A DNA stretch of 10,191 nt, taken from the NCBI GenBank assembly GCA_945890595.1, contig CAMDCQ010000074.1, positions 1 to 10,191 of the forward strand. The letters are read 5' to 3'. The notes beneath the pieces are model-generated. The model was given only the letters and a program-made list of their open reading frames with translations. It did not search any database and had not been told where the DNA came from. Of the stretch, positions 7,673 through 10,191 are shown one piece after another. The stretch comes from Chitinophaga pinensis. GTDB taxonomy: Bacteria > Bacteroidota > Bacteroidia > NS11-12g > UBA9320. Made by a program: the position numbers and the translations under genes. Within the stretch, counting starts at the first letter, position 1; every line of letters begins with the position of its first letter.

Positions 7673-8489
7673 TTTCCTGTAATAGTGGTACTAGTTGATT
7701 TATATCTTTATTCACTATCACATACACATAATCTAGGTTCCTAAAATTGGTAGCTGTTTTTACATAGGTAGTAAAGTATTGACTTGTAGTAGTTGTCTCT
7801 AGCTTGCTTATTTCACCAATTAAAATACCAGCAGGAAATAATAATGAGGACTTGCCAGTATACACCTTATCCCCCACTTTTAGCTCTTCTAGTTTATTTA
7901 ATCCTGTTATTTTTAGTGTTTGAGGATTAAGATTATCCCATTTTAGACCTGTATAGTATTCTAAATTATTTATGGTAGGAATGACATTCATATTGATATG
8001 CAGCAAAGACATCACAGAACTATAATTCTCATTACTTTGCAATACAATTCCAGCAAGTCCTTGTGAAGAAATAACACCCATGTTTTTTTGAATACCATTT
8101 TTGGTTCCTTTGTTTATGATGAACACGTTACTCGCTTTATAGATGGTATTGTATACCACCTGTGCAGGAAGCACATCAAATAATTTACGCCTTGAAGTAT
8201 CTCTTAAAGTTAAGGTATCATCCATGAAGTAAAGACTAGTTCTAGAATCGTTTTTAAACTGAGATGCGACTTGTGCTTGCAAAAGCTTATTTTGCTCTTG
8301 GAGATCGAAGTAACCTGTTACTGTTGAAGACAACTCATTACTTTTATCGGTAATAAAAGCAGCCGAATGTGTAATTGAAGCTTGTTGATAAGGATTTAAT
8401 GAGAACAATAATACACCACATATCGCTTGCAAGAGGATAAATAGCATAATATAAATGTTTTGCTCTATAAACGCTATCAGGCGTTGCAT
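7665..8489 (-). CDS. mreC: Rod shape-determining protein MreC
   Basis: MreC is the periplasmic scaffold that links MreB and MreD to PBP2/RodA and activates PBP2. The 274-residue protein has a short cytoplasmic start, one membrane anchor (about 11-31), a helical region likely to form a coiled coil (about 38-80), and the beta-rich MreC domain (about 105-262). Family signatures are INKGTKNGIQKNMGVISSQG (from 125), followed by LAGIV, then VGDKVYTGKSSLLFPAGILIGEI (205-227). It has no lipoprotein or cleavable signal, in keeping with a membrane-anchored bitopic protein. Its ATG (8487-8489) shares one base with the mreB TAA, the same TAATG junction seen at rodA/hydrolase. No Shine-Dalgarno sequence is seen, so its translation probably relies on ribosomes terminating on mreB. 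Confidence 0.95.
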   Translation of the reverse strand: MQRLIAFIEQNIYIMLFILLQAICGVLLFSLNPYQQASITHSAAFITDKSNELSSTVTGYFDLQEQNKLLQAQVASQFKNDSRTSLYFMDDTLTLRDTSRRKLFDVLPAQVVYNTIYKASNVFIINKGTKNGIQKNMGVISSQGLAGIVLQSNENYSSVMSLLHINMNVIPTINNLEYYTGLKWDNLNPQTLKITGLNKLEELKVGDKVYTGKSSLLFPAGILIGEISKLETTTTSQYFTTYVKTATNFRNLDYVYVIVNKDINQLVPLLQEND

Positions 8490-9517
8490 TATGACTGATT
8501 AAAAAGGGTTTTGTGGTTTTTTATATCTTTTAATGCAATAGCTGTTCCTCTTACAACTGCTCTAAGAGGATCTTCAGCAACGTAAACAGGTAATTTAGTT
8601 TTGCTAGAAATACGCTTATCTAAGCCTCTTAGTAGTGCTCCACCACCCGTTAAATAAAGTCCTGTTTGATAAATATCGGCAGATAATTCAGGTGGGGTTA
8701 ATTCCAATGCCTTCATAACCGCCTCTTCTATTTTAGATATTGACTTATCCAAAGCTAAAGCTATTTCTGAATAAGATACCATAATTTGTTTGGGTATTCC
8801 TGTCATCAAATCTCTTCCATTTACAGGACAATCCGCTGGCGGATTTTCAAGCTCCGGGAGAGCAGCACCAACTTCCACCTTTATAAACTCAGCAGTACGA
8901 TCTCCAATCATAAGATTGTGTTGACGTCTCATGTATTCGATGATATCATTGGTAAAATCGTCACCAGCTACACGTATAGATTCGTCCGAAACTATTCCCG
9001 AAAGTGCTATAACTGCAATCTCCGTAGTACCTCCTCCTATATCAATTATCATGTTTCCCATTGGAGCTGAAACATCGATTCCAATACCAATAGCAGCTGC
9101 CATAGGCTCCGGTATCATATATACTTCTTTTCCGCCCGCACGCTCAGCACTCTCTTTTACGGCACGTTTTTCAACTGCCGTAATGCCACTCGGTATACAA
9201 ATCACCATTCGCAATTGAGGACTACCAAATGCAGATTTCTTATTTATCATTTTAATAAAATGGCTGATCATTTGTTCAGCAGCTTCAAAATCTGCAATCA
9301 CACCATCTTTAAGCGGCCGAATAGTTTTTATATCCTCATGCGTTTTACCGTGCATCTTTTGTGCCTCGGTCCCTACAGCCAATATCTCTCCGGTTCTTCT
9401 ATCTCGTGCAATGATAGAGGGCTCATCAACCACTAATTTATCTTTGTATATGATTAAGGTGTTAGCGGTACCTAAGTCTATCGCTAATTCTTGAGTTAAA
9501 AAATTGAAAATTCCCAT
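8489..9517 (-). CDS. mreB: Rod shape-determining protein MreB, actin-like ATPase
   Basis: MreB forms membrane-associated antiparallel double filaments that orient cell-wall synthesis along the cell. The 342-residue protein has full family length. Actin-fold motifs are visible: phosphate-1 loop AIDLGTANT (12-20), the PEPMAAAIG segment (136-144, with E138 at the catalytic Glu position), phosphate-2 loop IIDIGGGTTEIAV (157-169) and the adenosine motif LTGGGALLRG (289-298). The N terminus MGIFNFLTQELA is short and amphipathic, the usual membrane-binding element. ATG at 9515-9517 gives this standard N terminus. It is the first gene of the shape operon, with a candidate promoter about 55 bases upstream. 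The purH gene often found just upstream of mreB in flavobacteria, as I recall, is absent here; a divergent regulator takes that place. Confidence 0.98.
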   Translation of the reverse strand: MGIFNFLTQELAIDLGTANTLIIYKDKLVVDEPSIIARDRRTGEILAVGTEAQKMHGKTHEDIKTIRPLKDGVIADFEAAEQMISHFIKMINKKSAFGSPQLRMVICIPSGITAVEKRAVKESAERAGGKEVYMIPEPMAAAIGIGIDVSAPMGNMIIDIGGGTTEIAVIALSGIVSDESIRVAGDDFTNDIIEYMRRQHNLMIGDRTAEFIKVEVGAALPELENPPADCPVNGRDLMTGIPKQIMVSYSEIALALDKSISKIEEAVMKALELTPPELSADIYQTGLYLTGGGALLRGLDKRISSKTKLPVYVAEDPLRAVVRGTAIALKDIKNHKTLFNQS

Positions 9518-9572
9518 TTAGGTATGTGTTCGTTTAAGGCTTTTGGTAATTTAAATTGGTGAAATAAGTCTG

Positions 9573-9580
9573 CAAAAGTA
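9573..9580 (-). promoter_or_regulatory. Candidate -7 box for the mreB operon promoter
   Basis: Read on the minus strand, these bases are TACTTTTG, a full match to the Bacteroidota TAnnTTTG box. The predicted transcript would start around 9566 and carry a leader of about 50 bases before the mreB ATG. I do not see a clear TTG box 19-20 bases further upstream, so the call rests on one motif and on position in front of the operon's first gene. Confidence 0.5.
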
Positions 9581-9601
9581 TCTATTTTTTAACGTAATAA
9601 T

Positions 9602-9613
9602 GCACGCGAGTGC
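9602..9613. other. Short GC hairpin, GCAC-GCGA-GTGC
   Basis: Four perfect base pairs (9602-9605 with 9610-9613) close a GCGA tetraloop of GNRA type. A second, longer-range inverted repeat overlaps it: GCGCTT at 9612-9617 with AAGCGC at 9643-9648. A third element, the perfect palindrome GCTAATTAGC, lies at 9649-9658. All sit between the two divergent promoters, where neither predicted transcript would include them, so no role as terminator or attenuator is implied. They stand out mainly because the surrounding DNA is very AT-rich. Confidence 0.3.
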
Positions 9614-9708
9614 GCTTAATATAAGGAGTTATAAAAAAAATAAAGCGCGCTAATTAGCTCTTTCTCGAATGGTAAAAACGCAAATCTCCAAAAAACAACC
9701 ATTTGACA

Positions 9709-9738
9709 ATATAATTATCTATATTTAGATAATAATAT
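9709..9738. promoter_or_regulatory. Palindromic operator candidate upstream of the Xre/LexA-type gene
   Basis: ATTATCTA (9714-9721), spacer TATT, then TAGATAAT (9726-9733) form a perfect 8-base inverted repeat. Pairing continues outward for four more positions after a single mismatch (9713/9734), to 9709 and 9738. Its right half lies where the -33 box of the regulator's promoter should be, 18 bases before the -7 box. Xre and LexA-type repressors bind as dimers to such dyads, so autorepression is the natural reading, but the binding itself is inference. Confidence 0.55.
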
Positions 9739-9750
9739 AATCCGAAATAC

Positions 9751-9758
9751 TATATTTG
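9751..9758 (+). promoter_or_regulatory. -7 promoter box of the Xre/LexA-type gene
   Basis: TATATTTG matches TAnnTTTG exactly. It ends 7 bases before the ATG at 9766, so transcription would begin at or within a few bases of the start codon. The matching -33 region is covered by the palindrome at 9709-9738 and offers only a poor TTTAG (9724-9728). Confidence 0.6.
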
Positions 9759-9765
9759 CAGAGTC

Positions 9766-10191
9766 ATGTATTTCGATCAAAACATAAAATTACTTCGCAC
9801 AAAAAAAGGATATTCGCAACAAGACTTAGCGGACTCTCTTAACCTTACTCGCTCTAAATTAAACAGTTACGAACGAGGAGTTCAACCGCCATTTGATATT
9901 CAAATAGATATCGCAGATTATTTTAACGTAACACTTGATGGCCTTGTACGACATGACCTTTCTAAACTTACTCATTTTAAACTCTCACAAATATTAAAAG
10001 GAAGTGAAGCCGACGTTCGAGGTAGAAAATTACGTTTATTAACAGTGAGTGTAGATGCTAACGAAGATGAAAATATAGAAATAGTCAGTATGAAAGCACA
10101 AGCAGGCTATACCGGTGGATATGCTGATCCAGAATTTATTAGCAATTTACCAAAGTTTAAGCTGCCTTTCTTGCCCAAAATCAGAACATAT
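9766..10191 (+). CDS. Xre-family HTH, LexA-type (S24) transcriptional regulator, N-terminal part
   Basis: The frame starts at ATG 9766 and runs off the right edge after 142 codons without a stop. Residues about 5-60 form a Xre-type helix-turn-helix (LRTKKGYSQQDLADSLNLTR, then SKLNSYERG), a DNA-binding domain. From about 88 the sequence turns into the start of a LexA/S24-like region: KLRLLTVSVD, then SMKAQAGYTGGYADPEFI and LPKFKLPFLP. A113-G114 in KAQAGY is the position of the Ala-Gly autocleavage bond in LexA-like repressors. The catalytic Ser and Lys would be encoded beyond the window, so self-cleavage cannot be confirmed. Bacteroidota family members are usually about 250 residues, so roughly 110 are missing. 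Its promoter and a perfect dyad lie directly upstream, suggesting autoregulation. It is divergent from mreB. It could be the head of a stress-response, mobile or phage-derived unit to the right. Confidence 0.88.
   Translation, partial: MYFDQNIKLLRTKKGYSQQDLADSLNLTRSKLNSYERGVQPPFDIQIDIADYFNVTLDGLVRHDLSKLTHFKLSQILKGSEADVRGRKLRLLTVSVDANEDENIEIVSMKAQAGYTGGYADPEFISNLPKFKLPFLPKIRTY

Noticed and set aside
8931..9218. Plus-strand open frames antisense to mreB
   Set aside because: They mirror the highly conserved MreB sequence, show no domain of their own and have no promoter or start signal.
9611..9648. Long-range inverted repeat GCGCTT/AAGCGC read as a terminator or riboswitch
   Set aside because: The stem is 6 base pairs around a 25-base loop and lies upstream of both predicted transcription starts, so it would not be transcribed from either gene.
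1..10191. CRISPR arrays, IS elements, attachment sites, tRNA or rRNA genes
   Set aside because: No regularly spaced repeats, transposase frames with terminal repeats or RNA gene signatures were seen. Nearly all of the window is accounted for by conserved coding sequence.

Overview
The window looks like chromosomal DNA from a Bacteroidota species, most likely of the flavobacterial group. It is AT-rich and carries three copies of the Bacteroidota -7 promoter motif TAnnTTTG at plausible positions. Convincing Shine-Dalgarno sequences are almost absent, two genes start with TTG, and the protein sequences (RNase R, polyprenyl synthetase, MreBCD/PBP2/RodA, a LexA-type Xre regulator) have the form usual in that phylum. 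There is no IS element, CRISPR array, tRNA or rRNA gene. No coding gene looks broken; the first and last genes are cut only by the window edges.

Layout. (1) 1-2295, plus strand: the last 55 codons of an ABC transporter ATPase, then rnr (RNase R) after only 8 bases, probably one transcript. (2) 2296-3371, plus strand: a promoter placed almost on top of the TTG start of a short-chain isoprenyl diphosphate synthase. (3) 3424-9517, minus strand: a tight six-gene operon read from high to low coordinates, mreB-mreC-mreD-mrdA(PBP2)-rodA-MBL-fold hydrolase. Every junction overlaps, by 1, 8, 11, 11 and 1 bases. The first five genes are the core elongasome for lateral wall synthesis; the sixth is a cytosolic metallo-beta-lactamase-fold hydrolase, an unexpected passenger. 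(4) 9518-9765: a 248-base divergent regulatory region with one promoter per direction, a small GC hairpin and an AT-rich palindrome. (5) 9766 to the end, plus strand: the first 142 codons of a Xre/LexA-type repressor with a visible Ala-Gly autocleavage site.

How the genes work together. MreB filaments, MreC and MreD organise RodA (glycosyltransferase) and PBP2 (transpeptidase) into a peptidoglycan-building machine. The isoprenyl diphosphate synthase next door feeds the isoprenoid pool, which broadly supports lipid-linked wall precursors, quinones and carotenoids, but it is not in the same transcript. The Xre/LexA-type gene probably controls itself through the palindrome and may control further genes beyond the right edge.

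Most of the window is core and conventional. I found no convincing undescribed system. The points most worth checking are the palindrome and promoter of the Xre/LexA-type gene, two promoters that predict nearly leaderless mRNAs, the hydrolase coupled to rodA, an apparent two-helix insertion in RodA and a Cys/His cluster near the PBP2 active site.
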